A DNA stretch of 44,389 bases from CAYNXB01 sp964401045 (GTDB lineage Bacteria; Pseudomonadota; Alphaproteobacteria; Sphingomonadales; Sphingomonadaceae). This document shows, in pieces, positions 25,007 to 35,474 of the stretch. Each line of letters begins with the position of its first letter. Position 1 is the first letter of the stretch. A program made the translations under genes and the position numbers. The DNA is taken from positions 1 through 44,389 of the forward strand of contig CAYNXB010000013.1 of assembly GCA_964401045.1 (NCBI GenBank), given 5' to 3'. The notes under the pieces are model-generated. The model worked only from the letters and a program-made list of their open reading frames with translations, did no database searches and was not told the DNA's origin.

Positions 25007-26887
25007 TCAGGGCACCACGAAGCGCACGCCGCCGTAAACCGCGCGGCCGGGCGTGGCGTAGCCGATGTTCTGCGCGTAATCCTCGTCGAGGGCATTCTCG
25101 ATCCGGCCAAACACTTCCATGCGGCCGGTCACGCGATAGGCCGCCGCGATCCGGACGATCGTGAATGCTTCGAGTGGCGACTTTTCCGCCACGAAGCCGT
25201 TGTTGAAGTAGTCGCGGAAGTCGGTGTCGAGCATCCGCCCGTTGTAGATCAGCCCGACGCTGACGGTGGCGCGGTTCTGAGGCCCGAACTGGCCGGTCAC
25301 ATCGGCGCTGGCTTGATGTTTCGGCCGCCGCACTTCGGGCGTGCCATCGGGATCGTCCGCATTGGTGTAGGTGTAGCTGCCGCCGAAGCTGATCGAGCCG
25401 AGGCTGAACCGCGCGATGACTTCGATGCCTTCACGGTGGCTTTCGCCGATGTCGTTCTCGACCGACGGGTAGATGCTGATGATCTCGTTCTCGAGCCTCG
25501 AGTTGAAGTAGGTGACGTCGGCCAGCGCCCTGTCGCCGAAGAATCGCTGCTCGATCCCGACGTCGAAGCCCTTGGCCTTTTCCGGGACCAGGTCCGGGTT
25601 GCCGACGAAGTCGCCCGGCACGAAGCCGAATTGCTCGAAGAACGTCGGGCTGGTCACGCCGGTGCCGTAGCTCGCGTGGATGCGCGTGGCGCTGCCGGCA
25701 ACGAATGCGCCGGCGAGGCTGAATGTGGTGGCATCCGCGAACGCGTCGTTGTCGTCGTGGCGCACCGCGGCGCGCAGGAACACCCTGCCGAACAGGTCGA
25801 GGCGATATTCGGCGCCGAACCCGAGCATCTCGCGCTCGAGCCGCGGTTCCTGGGAGGGATCGGTGGGGAAGGTGTTGCGGTAGCTTTCTTCCTCGCGCTC
25901 GACGAAGGCGGTGAGCGTATGGGTCGCAACCCCGGCGTCGAAGCCGTAGCTGCTGTGCGCCGCGAGCTTGAGCCGGTCACTCTTGTCGCCGTAAGTGTCG
26001 GCCCCCCCCGCGCCGCCGATGCTCTCGCCCTTGTGGAAGGTGACAGAGGCCGCGGTCTGCCAGCGTTCGACCGGGGCCACTGTAGCCGCGAGCCCGCCCG
26101 ACCAATCAGCAGTGTTAACATAGCTGTCGTCGTCGATCGCCAGGCCCTGGTCCGGGCCGCCGGAGAAGTCGAACCCATCGAGGTCGCTGTGCCGGTCGAC
26201 GTAGCGCAGCGAAGCGTCGATCCGCGCGATCGAGCCGATTGCCGCGCCGCCTTTCAGGTATCCGGTGAAGTTGCGGTCGCCATCGGGCTCGGCGCCGATC
26301 GCGGCTGTGCTGATACCGTCGGCCTCGCGGTAGTTGGCGCTTGCGGTGAGGAACGTCTCGCGGCCGCCCGCGGTGGCGGCTGCGCGGCCGAACCTGGTGC
26401 CGAAGCTGCCGTATTCGGCCGCCGCGTCGAATGCCGGCCCGTCGCCGCCCTTGGTGATCACGTTGATCACGCCGGCGAGTGCGTTCGAGCCGTAGAGCCC
26501 GCTCTGGGGGCCGCGCAGCACCTCGATCCGATCGATGTTGTTGGCGAGCAACGAGGAGAAATCGAGCTCGCCCGAGCTTTCGGTCATCACCTCGATGCCG
26601 TCGATCAGCACCAGCACGTGGTTGGCTTCGGCGCCCCGGATGCGGATCTGGGCCGGCCCGCCGAAAGCGCCGGTCTGGTTGACCGCGACGCCCGGTACTT
26701 CGCGCAGGACGTCGAGCAGGTAGGCCTGCTGCTGCGCTTCGATCGCCTTGCCTTCGATCACGGTCAGCGAGTTACCGACCTTCTCACGCTCTACCGGGAT
26801 GGCCGCGCCGGTCACGACGATGGATGGTTCTTCGGCGAAAGCCGCCGTCGAGCTGCACAGGATCAGCAGAGGAAGGGTTGCCCGCAT
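25007..26887 (-). CDS. TonB-dependent outer-membrane receptor (BtuB-like)
   Basis: The 626-residue receptor has a signal peptide (cleavage near AFA, about 17), a TonB box SIVVTG, a plug domain (about 35-140, with LREVPGVAVNQTG, IRIRGAEANHVLVLIDGIEV and VLRGPQSGLYGSNALAGVIN) and a beta barrel ending in GGVRFVVP. The TPGRAVYGG end and the plug resemble BtuB-type receptors for cobalamin or similar ligands, but the ligand is not shown. No cobalamin riboswitch fits in the 95 bases before it. It lies behind kdpE on the same strand. ATG 26887 fits the signal peptide; 26923 would add an odd leader. Confidence 0.92.
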   Translation of the reverse strand: MRATLPLLILCSSTAAFAEEPSIVVTGAAIPVEREKVGNSLTVIEGKAIEAQQQAYLLDVLREVPGVAVNQTGAFGGPAQIRIRGAEANHVLVLIDGIEVMTESSGELDFSSLLANNIDRIEVLRGPQSGLYGSNALAGVINVITKGGDGPAFDAAAEYGSFGTRFGRAAATAGGRETFLTASANYREADGISTAAIGAEPDGDRNFTGYLKGGAAIGSIARIDASLRYVDRHSDLDGFDFSGGPDQGLAIDDDSYVNTADWSGGLAATVAPVERWQTAASVTFHKGESIGGAGGADTYGDKSDRLKLAAHSSYGFDAGVATHTLTAFVEREEESYRNTFPTDPSQEPRLEREMLGFGAEYRLDLFGRVFLRAAVRHDDNDAFADATTFSLAGAFVAGSATRIHASYGTGVTSPTFFEQFGFVPGDFVGNPDLVPEKAKGFDVGIEQRFFGDRALADVTYFNSRLENEIISIYPSVENDIGESHREGIEVIARFSLGSISFGGSYTYTNADDPDGTPEVRRPKHQASADVTGQFGPQNRATVSVGLIYNGRMLDTDFRDYFNNGFVAEKSPLEAFTIVRIAAAYRVTGRMEVFGRIENALDEDYAQNIGYATPGRAVYGGVRFVVP

Positions 26888-26982
26888 GTTTGGGCGCGGT
26901 AGCCGCGCCAACTCGGGCCGCAAGCGAATACGGTTATGTAACGGCCCCGATGCGTCGCGGGCGCGTCGGCAGAGTTAACGCC

Positions 26983-27666
26983 TTATCTGGTCAGGCGGTA
27001 TCCGACGCCCGGCTCGTTGCGGATAAACGAAGGTGCGCTGGCGTCCCCTTCGAGCTTCCTGCGCACGCCGCGCGCGGCGACCCGTAAATACTCGACATCC
27101 TTTTCATGTCCCGCACCCCATACGCTGTGAAGCAGCTGCGCGTGTGTGATCACGCGGCCGGGATGCTTGGCGAGCTCGGCGAGGAAGCCGAACTCCTTCG
27201 GTGTCAGATGCACCTCTTCGCCCGCGCGGCGGACCAGCCGCGTGGCAAGGTCGATCTCGATCTCGCCGACGGTGACGACCGGTGTTTCAGAGCCTGATGC
27301 GAGCCGGTGGCGCAACGCCGTGCGGACGCGGGCGAGCACTTCGTCTGTGTCGAATGGCTTGGTGACGTAATCGTCCGAGCCGAGATCGAGTGCGGCGACT
27401 TTCTCCGCCGTCTCGTCGCGAGCCGAGACGACGATGACCGCCGCGCCCGCGGCCTTGATAGGCTGCACCAACTCGAGCCCATCCCGGTCGGGCAGGCCGA
27501 GGTCGAGCAGCACCAGCTCGGGCTTGTCGATCTGCAGCGCCGTCAGCGCTTCGCGCGCCGAACCTGCCTCGATCACGCGATACCCGGCTCGCGAGAGTGC
27601 GGCGCCGATCAGGCGGCGGATGGCAGGCTCGTCATCGACAATCAGCAGTTTCGCGCCGCCGCTCAT
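26983..27666 (-). CDS. kdpE: KdpE response regulator
   Basis: The 227-residue OmpR-type regulator has a receiver domain with D11/D12, phospho-acceptor D55 (LLDLGLPD) and the TKPF lysine, then a winged-helix DNA-binding domain (about 130-227) with LTPKEFGFLAELAKHPG and HVLRGVR-like recognition helix region YLRVAARGVRRKLE. It is phosphorylated by KdpD at low K+ or high osmolarity and activates the kdp operon. ATG 27666 overlaps the kdpD stop (ATGA). The longer open frame to 28002 is antisense noise within kdpD. A KdpE-box-like site lies ahead of the operon. Confidence 0.95.
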   Translation of the reverse strand: MSGGAKLLIVDDEPAIRRLIGAALSRAGYRVIEAGSAREALTALQIDKPELVLLDLGLPDRDGLELVQPIKAAGAAVIVVSARDETAEKVAALDLGSDDYVTKPFDTDEVLARVRTALRHRLASGSETPVVTVGEIEIDLATRLVRRAGEEVHLTPKEFGFLAELAKHPGRVITHAQLLHSVWGAGHEKDVEYLRVAARGVRRKLEGDASAPSFIRNEPGVGYRLTR

Positions 27667-30329
27667 TCCTCCGGTCTCGCCTTGATCAGTCTTGTCTCGG
27701 GAAACCGGAGCACGAAGCTCGCGCCCTCGCGGTCGGTGCGGTTTGCGGCCTCTACCGTCACGCCCATGGCTTCGGCGAACCCTTTCACGATCGCGAGGCC
27801 CAGACCCGTGCCTCCGCTGCGGTCGGATCCCTCGATGCGCGTGAAAGTCTCGAAGATTCGTTGCTCCTCGCCAGGACGAAGGCCGGGCCCCTCGTCGAGT
27901 ACGCGCAATTCGATGCCGCCAGAGATACGCCGCGCCTCGACCGCGATCGGCGTGCCTTCGCCGCCATGCTTCACCGCATTGTCGAGCAGGTTGATCAGGC
28001 AATGATGGAACAGCTTGGGATCGACCGTCACGAACGGCAAGTCGGCGGGGATGTCCAGCCGGACGCGCTTCGTGTCGAGCGTGCGCCGAAGATCGTGGAT
28101 CGCCGCGGCGACCGCGTCGGTCAGGTCGACCGGCTCGAGCGACTGGTTGAGCGCGCCCGTCTCGATCCGCACCATGTCGAGCAAATTGGCGACGAAGCGG
28201 TTGAGCCGCTCGGCCTCGGCGCGCGCTTCACGCAGCTGCCGGGCCTGTTCGTCTGACTCAGGCTGCATTTCCGAGAGCACGCCGACGATCGTCGTCAGTG
28301 GGGTCCGCAAATCGTGGCTGACCGATGAGAGAAGCGCCGCCCGTAGCCGGTCGCGCTCCTTGAGTTGCGTGACGGTCGCCATCTCGGTTTCGAGTGCGAC
28401 CCGCTCAAATGCCAGCGCCGCCTGGTCGAGCAGGCTGAGCAGGAGCGGAAGCTGGTCGGAGCGGATCGGGGTGCCCGCGTCCTCTCGCGACAAGCCGAAC
28501 ACGGCGAGCACGGCGCCGCCGGCGGCGAGCGGGTGGAACTGCCAGTCCGATGCGGTCAGCGTGTCCGTCCCGCTGCCGGACGGCCGGTTGTTGTCCAACG
28601 TCCAGCGCGACGCGGCTTCGTCGATGCCCCCCAGCCCCGGAGAAGGCGGAACCGCGGCGGCGAGTTCGAGCTGGCCGTCGCGGGGCAGCAGCATCAAGGC
28701 GTTGACGTCGAGCAGGCGCCCGATCTCGCCGCATAGCAGTTGCGCGAGCTCGTCCGGCTTGCTCAAGGCGGTGAGTTGTCGTGCGAAGCCGGCCAGGGAG
28801 CTGTTCTGCGCCGCGCTTCGCTGGGCGAGCAGCGCCTGATCGCGCACGCGCGAGGCGAGCTGGCTGCTCGCGATCGCGACCCCCAGGAGGACCAGTACGG
28901 TCAGGATGTTCTGCGGGTCCTGGATCGTGAACGCGCGGGTCGGCGGGATGAAGAAGAAGTTGTAGGCAAGCGAGGCGACAAGGCTTGTCACGATGCCGAC
29001 ACGCATGCCGTACCGCGACGCCGCGACCATCACCGGCAGCAGGAACAGCAGCCCTGCGTTGGCGATGTTGCCGGCCTCCGACAGCGCTTCGCCGAGCGCT
29101 GCGACCGCCGCCACGAGCGCGAGCGCAATCAGATAGTGTCGCGGCTTGCCCCAGACGCCGGGCTTGCGGCTTTTCGGATCAGCCTGCGGCGCCTCGCCGC
29201 TCATCGGCAGGACGTGCACCGCGGTGCCCGGTATCTCGCGCACCAGCCGATCGACCACCGAGCCGTGACGCAGCTCGAACCAGCGCGAGCGGGTGGATTT
29301 ACCGACGATCAACTGGGTCGCGCGTGCCTCGGCGGCGAACCGGGTGAGACCTTCGAACACCGATGTCGCCGGGATCGTCGCTACTTGCGCGCCGAGCTGG
29401 CTGGCGAGATGCATCGTTGCCGCGAGCCGCGCATTCTGTGCGTCGCTGAACTGGCTGGAGCGCGGGGTCGCGATATGGACGGCAGTCCAAGGGCCGCGCA
29501 GCGCGTCGGCCATGCGCTTGGCCGCGCGCACCAGTTCGTCCGCACCTGGCAGCTCGCTGACCGCGACGACGATCCGCTCGCCCGCCGCCCAGTTGCCGGC
29601 CATCGCGTGGGCGCGCAGGTATTCGACCATCTCGGCATCGACGGCCTGTGCTGCGCGCCGCAGGGCGAGCTCCCGCAGCGCGGTTAGGTTGGACTTGGAG
29701 AAATAGTTGCCGAGCGCCCGGCTGGCTTCGTCGGGAACGTAGACTTTCCCTTGCTTGAGCCGCTCGATCAGCTCGTCGGGCGGAATGTCGACCACCTCGA
29801 TGTCGGCGTTCTCGATCACGCGGTCGGGCAGGGTCTCGCGCACGCGCACCTTGGTGAACGAGGCCACGACATCGTTGACGCTTTCGAGATGCTGGACGTT
29901 AACGGTCGAATAGACGTCGATCCCGGCGGCAAGAAGTTCCTCTACGTCCTGATAGCGCTTGTCGTGACGGCTGCCCGGCGCGTTGGTGTGGGCAAGTTCG
30001 TCGACCAGAACCAGCCGCGGGTGGCGGGCGAGCACCGCATCGATGTCCATCTCGGGCAGGGTGCGCCCTTGGTATTCGATTTGCCGGCGCGGGACGATCT
30101 CGAGCCCATGGACCAGCGCTTCGGTCTCTGCACGGCCGTGGGTTTCGATCACTCCGATGACCACGTCGTCGCCAGCGCGCTGCCGGGCAGCGGCGTCGGA
30201 CAACATCTCGTAAGTCTTGCCCACCCCTGGGGCGGCGCCGAGGAACACCTTCAAACGGCCGAGGCCCTCCTGCGCAGCTTGGCGCAAGAGGGCCACGGGA
30301 TTCGGGCGCGCGTCGGTTTGCGAGGTCAC
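27663..30329 (-). CDS. kdpD: KdpD sensor histidine kinase
   Basis: The 888-residue kinase has the full KdpD order: an N-terminal KdpD domain (about 20-230) with Walker A GAAPGVGKT and VDELAHTNAPGSRH, a Usp domain (about 245-370), four closely spaced membrane helices (about 395-500), a GAF-like domain, HisKA with the phospho-His in SSVSHDLRTPL (about residue 671) and a HATPase domain with NLLDNAVKHG and GTGLGLAIV. It senses K+ limitation and phosphorylates KdpE. The start is GTG at 30329, whose bases overlap the kdpC stop (GTGA). Confidence 0.96.
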   Translation of the reverse strand: MTSQTDARPNPVALLRQAAQEGLGRLKVFLGAAPGVGKTYEMLSDAAARQRAGDDVVIGVIETHGRAETEALVHGLEIVPRRQIEYQGRTLPEMDIDAVLARHPRLVLVDELAHTNAPGSRHDKRYQDVEELLAAGIDVYSTVNVQHLESVNDVVASFTKVRVRETLPDRVIENADIEVVDIPPDELIERLKQGKVYVPDEASRALGNYFSKSNLTALRELALRRAAQAVDAEMVEYLRAHAMAGNWAAGERIVVAVSELPGADELVRAAKRMADALRGPWTAVHIATPRSSQFSDAQNARLAATMHLASQLGAQVATIPATSVFEGLTRFAAEARATQLIVGKSTRSRWFELRHGSVVDRLVREIPGTAVHVLPMSGEAPQADPKSRKPGVWGKPRHYLIALALVAAVAALGEALSEAGNIANAGLLFLLPVMVAASRYGMRVGIVTSLVASLAYNFFFIPPTRAFTIQDPQNILTVLVLLGVAIASSQLASRVRDQALLAQRSAAQNSSLAGFARQLTALSKPDELAQLLCGEIGRLLDVNALMLLPRDGQLELAAAVPPSPGLGGIDEAASRWTLDNNRPSGSGTDTLTASDWQFHPLAAGGAVLAVFGLSREDAGTPIRSDQLPLLLSLLDQAALAFERVALETEMATVTQLKERDRLRAALLSSVSHDLRTPLTTIVGVLSEMQPESDEQARQLREARAEAERLNRFVANLLDMVRIETGALNQSLEPVDLTDAVAAAIHDLRRTLDTKRVRLDIPADLPFVTVDPKLFHHCLINLLDNAVKHGGEGTPIAVEARRISGGIELRVLDEGPGLRPGEEQRIFETFTRIEGSDRSGGTGLGLAIVKGFAEAMGVTVEAANRTDREGASFVLRFPETRLIKARPEE

Positions 30330-30922
30330 GGGGCGCTATTAGCGCCTTCGCCCGCCAATGTATCCAGCGCGCGGTTGAGCAGCAGAACGTTGACCCGCGG
30401 CTCGCCAAGGAAGCCGAGCAGTGGTTGCTCGACATGGTTCGTCACGAGCCTGCGAACCGCTGTCGGAGGCAGATTGCGCGCCATCGCAACTCGTTTGACC
30501 TGGAAGAAGGCCGCTTCGGGGCTGATATGGGGATCGAGCCCCGATGCAGAGGCGGTCACCAGGTCAGGTGGGACAGCGATACCCGGTGCGCTCTGGAGCG
30601 CCGCGACGTCCGCCTGCACGCGGTCATGCAGGGCCCGGCTAGTCGGGCCGAGGTTGGAGCCGTAGCTGTTGTCCGCCTCGTAGCCCTTGCCGGCGGCGGA
30701 GGGACGGGGATGAAAGTAGCCCTCGCCGTCGAACCGCTGCGCGATCAGTTCGGAACCGATCACTTTGCCGTTCTCGCGGATCAGGCTGCCGTTCGCCTGA
30801 TGGGGAAACAACAATTGCCCGACGCCGGCGATCGCCGCCGGATAGGCGAGGCCGAGCAGTGCGGCGAACAGCACGGTCAGGACCAGCGCGGGACGGATGG
30901 CGGAAGTAAGATCCTTGAGCAT
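30326..30922 (-). CDS. kdpC: KdpC, potassium-transporting ATPase subunit C
   Basis: The 198-residue subunit has one N-terminal membrane helix (about 10-32) and a periplasmic domain with GSELIAQRF, YFHPRPSAAGKGYEA, NLGPTS and GLDPHISP, all typical. KdpC stabilises the complex of KdpA and KdpB and raises its K+ affinity. ATG 30922 is preceded by GAGGG with 9-base spacing and matches the family N-terminus. It follows kdpB by 11 bases and shares GTGA with the start of kdpD. Confidence 0.96.
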   Translation of the reverse strand: MLKDLTSAIRPALVLTVLFAALLGLAYPAAIAGVGQLLFPHQANGSLIRENGKVIGSELIAQRFDGEGYFHPRPSAAGKGYEADNSYGSNLGPTSRALHDRVQADVAALQSAPGIAVPPDLVTASASGLDPHISPEAAFFQVKRVAMARNLPPTAVRRLVTNHVEQPLLGFLGEPRVNVLLLNRALDTLAGEGANSAP

Positions 30923-30933
30923 GACAGATGCCC

Positions 30934-32949
<2,016 letters not shown>

Positions 32950-32959
32950 GGCGAAATCC

Positions 32960-34660
32960 TCAGAAGGTCTGGCCGCTGATCATCGCGAGATGATCGGCGA
33001 CCGGTCCGAGTGCGAGGCCGGGGAGGAAAGTGAGGCCGCCGACGATCAGGATAATCCCGACGAGGAGGCCCACCCACAGCGCGCCGGTGGTGGGGAACGA
33101 GCCGGCGGTTTCGGGGGTGTATTTCTTGGCAGCGAGGCCGCCGGCGATCGCCAGCACCGGCACGATCACGAAGAACCGGCCGATCCACATCGCGGCGCCG
33201 AGCAAGCCGTCGTAGAACGGCGTGGCAGCGGTCAGGCCGGCGAACGCCGAGCCGTTGTTCGCGGTGGCGGAGGTGAACGCGTAGAGGATTTCCGAGAAGC
33301 CGTGCGGGCCGGCGTTGAGCGGGCCCTTGAGGCCATCGGGCAGCACCGAGGCCAGCGACGTGAGGCCGAGAATGCTGAGCGGCAGCACCGCGATCGCCAG
33401 AACCGCCAGCTTTACCTCCCTGGCCTCGATCTTTTTGCCGACGTATTCGGGCGTGCGCCCGACCATCAGCCCGGCGACGAACACTGCGAGCAACGCGAAC
33501 AGCAGGAAGCCGTAAATCCCTGCGCCCACGCCGCCGACGATGACCTCCCCCAATTGCATGTTGAACATCGGGATCATCCCGCCGAGAGCGGTGAAGCTGT
33601 CATGCATCGCGTTGACCGCGCCGCACGACGCCACGGTGGTCACCACCGCGAACAGCGAAGAGGCGGCGATGCCGAAGCGAACTTCCTTGCCTTCCATATT
33701 GCCGCCGGGAACGCCGAGCTGGTGGAGGATCGGGTTGCCCGCTGCTTCCTGCCAGTAGACGATGGTCACGCCGGCAAGGAACAGCACCATCATCGCCGCC
33801 AGGATCGCCCAGCCCTGACGAGTGTTGCCCACCGCCTTGCCGAAGCACCAGGTCAGGCCGACCCCGAGCGTGAGGATCAACAGCATCTCGAGCAGGTTGG
33901 TGAACGCGGTGGGGTTCTCGAACGGGTGCGCCGAATTGGCGTTGAAGAAGCCCCCGCCGTTGGTGCCGAGCATCTTGATCGCTTCCTGGCTGGCGACGGG
34001 GCCCATCACGATGGTCTGCCGGGCGCCTTCCATCGTGGTCGCATCGACCGACGAGACAAACGTCTGCGGCACCCCGCTGGCGATGAACGCGATCGCGCAG
34101 ACGGCGCAGACCGGCAGCAGCACGTAGAGCGTGACGCGGGTGAGGTCGGCCCAGAAATTACCGATATTCCGCGCTTCGCGCCGGGCGAAGCCGCGAAATA
34201 GCGCGAACGCGATCGCGATGCCGGTCGCGGCGGAGAGAAAGTTATGGATCGCCAGGCCCAGCATCTGGCTCAGGATCGACAGCGTCTCACCCGAATAGCT
34301 TTGCCAGTTGGTATTGGTGGTGAAGCTGATCGCGGCGTTGAACGCGAGGTCCGGTGACTGGCCGGGGAGCCCGCGCGGATTCAGCGGCAGATACCACTGC
34401 AAGCGCAGGATCGCGTAAGTGAACAGCAGGGTCACGACCTGGAACAGCAGCATGTGCACAGCGTAACGGCGCCAGCTCATCTCTGCGTTGGGGTCGATCC
34501 CGGCGAGCTTGTAGAAGCCGCTCTCGACCGGCCCGAGCACCCGGTGCAGCGGGGTGCGCCGCCCCTCGTAAAGCGCGAACAGCCACATGCCCACCGGCTT
34601 GGTGAGCGCGATCAGGATCGCAGTGAAGGCGAGAAGCAGCGCCCAGCCCTGGATGGTCAT
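32960..34660 (-). CDS. kdpA: KdpA, potassium-translocating subunit
   Basis: The 566-residue membrane protein has the four selectivity-filter regions of a superfamily of K+ transporters: TNTNWQSYSG, LGTNGGGFFNANSAHPFENP, SCGAVNAMHDSFTALGG and ATANNGSAFAGL. These bind and pass K+ at high affinity. The start ATG 34660 lies 13 bases after the kdpF stop. Length and motifs match the family (E. coli 557 residues). Confidence 0.97.
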   Translation of the reverse strand: MTIQGWALLLAFTAILIALTKPVGMWLFALYEGRRTPLHRVLGPVESGFYKLAGIDPNAEMSWRRYAVHMLLFQVVTLLFTYAILRLQWYLPLNPRGLPGQSPDLAFNAAISFTTNTNWQSYSGETLSILSQMLGLAIHNFLSAATGIAIAFALFRGFARREARNIGNFWADLTRVTLYVLLPVCAVCAIAFIASGVPQTFVSSVDATTMEGARQTIVMGPVASQEAIKMLGTNGGGFFNANSAHPFENPTAFTNLLEMLLILTLGVGLTWCFGKAVGNTRQGWAILAAMMVLFLAGVTIVYWQEAAGNPILHQLGVPGGNMEGKEVRFGIAASSLFAVVTTVASCGAVNAMHDSFTALGGMIPMFNMQLGEVIVGGVGAGIYGFLLFALLAVFVAGLMVGRTPEYVGKKIEAREVKLAVLAIAVLPLSILGLTSLASVLPDGLKGPLNAGPHGFSEILYAFTSATANNGSAFAGLTAATPFYDGLLGAAMWIGRFFVIVPVLAIAGGLAAKKYTPETAGSFPTTGALWVGLLVGIILIVGGLTFLPGLALGPVADHLAMISGQTF

Positions 34661-34673
34661 GACGGCGGCCCTT

Positions 34674-34763
34674 TCAGAACCGCTCGGGCCGCACGAGAGC
34701 GGCTACGAGGTAGACGAGCAGGCCGAGCGCGGTCAGGCCGGCGAGAATGTGTTCGATGCTCAT
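34674..34763 (-). CDS. kdpF: KdpF, small potassium-transporting ATPase subunit
   Basis: This 29-codon gene has ATG 34763 and TGA 34674. The peptide has a single membrane helix (ILAGLTALGLLVYLVAALV) and ends RPERF, which is the KdpF C-terminal signature (YxxAL-RPExF). KdpF helps stabilise the KdpABC complex in the membrane. It lies just before kdpA. Its start overlaps the TGA of the larger upstream ORF at 34760-34763. Confidence 0.93.
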   Translation of the reverse strand: MSIEHILAGLTALGLLVYLVAALVRPERF

Positions 34764-35158
34764 GCCGCGAGCCTCAGGCTCTCTCGCACAGGCGCAGATA
34801 GGCGAATGTCAGCAGCGTGAGCCCGGCGATTATCGCCAGCCACATGAGGTCGGGCATGGGGTATTCCTCCGGATGGTGGGGAAGGGGTGGGGACGCGGCC
34901 GGGAATGGGCACCTGCGTGAACAAGCCCTGCCCGACGAGGAGGAGCGCGCCGCCGAAGCACCCGCCGACAACCGCCGCGAGCGCCGCTCCCAGTTCGCGC
35001 AAGCTGACGGGGTGGGGCGGCGGCGTGTGGACGGAGCGGTAAAGCCATGCGGTCGCCGCGACGCACAGCGCCAGCCATGTGAGGCCGGACGCCCGCAGCG
35101 CCGCTTCCGCTGCCCAACAGCGTTTGCCACTTCCGAGGCGGCGTAGAAGGGAGTTCAC
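34760..35158 (-). CDS. Hypothetical two-span membrane protein in kdp leader
   Basis: The ORF of 132 residues opens with GTG 35158, 9 bases after a GGAG; an in-frame TTG is at 35188. Two hydrophobic segments are clear (about 27-45 and 66-90). Beyond about residue 95 the sequence turns Pro/Ser/His/Arg-rich and lacks any fold sign, and it runs over the 27-residue ORF in another frame. Its TGA overlaps the kdpF ATG. Either the C-terminal third is real and dual coding exists, or the frame stays open by chance. No family is recognised. Confidence 0.45.
   Translation of the reverse strand: MNSLLRRLGSGKRCWAAEAALRASGLTWLALCVAATAWLYRSVHTPPPHPVSLRELGAALAAVVGGCFGGALLLVGQGLFTQVPIPGRVPTPSPPSGGIPHARPHVAGDNRRAHAADIRLSAPVRESLRLAA
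34774..34857 (-). CDS. 27-residue membrane peptide before kdpF
   Basis: The small gene encodes MPDLMWLAIIAGLTLLTFAY plus a short polar tail ending ERA, that is one membrane helix with polar ends. It has the best ribosome site in this stretch (CCGGAGGAA, about 6 bases before ATG 34857). It sits 10 bases before kdpF, so it may be a second small Kdp-associated peptide, like KdpF in size and shape. I know of no fixed name for it. It overlaps the end of a larger ORF in another frame. Confidence 0.6.
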   Translation of the reverse strand: MPDLMWLAIIAGLTLLTFAYLRLCERA

Positions 35159-35235
35159 GACACGGCACTCCGTTGTCTGGAGGCTCAACTAGTGTGTCAG
35201 GCGATTAAGCTTCCACGGGGAATTGGGGTGCAGGG

Positions 35236-35252
35236 CATAAGGAAAGCGTAAA
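35236..35252 (-). promoter_or_regulatory. KdpE-box-like operator
   Basis: On the minus strand this reads TTTACGCTTTCCTTATG. Against the E. coli KdpE recognition sequence TTTATACTTTTTTTACA, as I recall it, it matches at 11 of 17 positions and every mismatch is a transition. It keeps the layout of two 6-bp half-sites spaced by five bases. It lies 78 bases before GTG 35158 and points to the kdp genes, as an activator site should. Confidence 0.6.
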
Positions 35253-35435
35253 GGCGTCGCCGCTCGCGCACAGGGAATGTCCGAAGCTCGTCGCCGTCAA
35301 CGAAAGCCTCCGCTCGAAAAGGCGATGCAGGCTATCGGGAACCCCGATTTGGCGCGGGCCGCGCCGAGGTGCGGACGAGGCTGGAGAGGGTGATCCGCAG
35401 CCTCACACAACCTCCTCGGGCGAGCGCGCACCCCC

Positions 35436-35465
35436 TTGAATATCTATTAGCTAAATCTAATTTAG
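35436..35465 (+). promoter_or_regulatory. Promoter and palindromic operator of the sulfur operon
   Basis: An AT-rich island in GC-rich sequence contains the palindrome CTAAAT-CTA-ATTTAG (35451-35465), partly overlapping a second inverted pair ATTAG/CTAAT (35446-35450 and 35457-35461). TTGAAT (35436-35441) and TAATTT (35458-35463), with 16-base spacing, may be the -35 and -10. An ArsR-type repressor bound here would block transcription, so the site is the probable target of the regulator encoded 10 bases downstream. Confidence 0.65.
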
Positions 35466-35474
35466 GGGATACTA

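Larger units (their letters stand above)
35159..35474. other. Control region between kdp operon and sulfur operon
   Basis: This 316-base divergent spacer holds the KdpE-like box and the sulfur-operon promoter and operator listed separately. Between them (35253-35430) is GC-rich sequence with no supported gene; a 38-codon frame at 35277-35393 has no proper ribosome site. Confidence 0.6.

Noticed and set aside
25313..26902. 529-codon plus-strand frame opposite the TonB-dependent receptor
   Set aside because: A shadow of the receptor gene, with no recognisable domain.
26888..26982. Cobalamin riboswitch before the BtuB-like receptor
   Set aside because: Only 95 bases are available, too few for the aptamer, and no B12-box-like sequence is seen.
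35277..35393. 38-codon frame between the kdp and sulfur operons
   Set aside because: It lacks a spaced ribosome site and any sign of structure, and is Arg-rich by chance.
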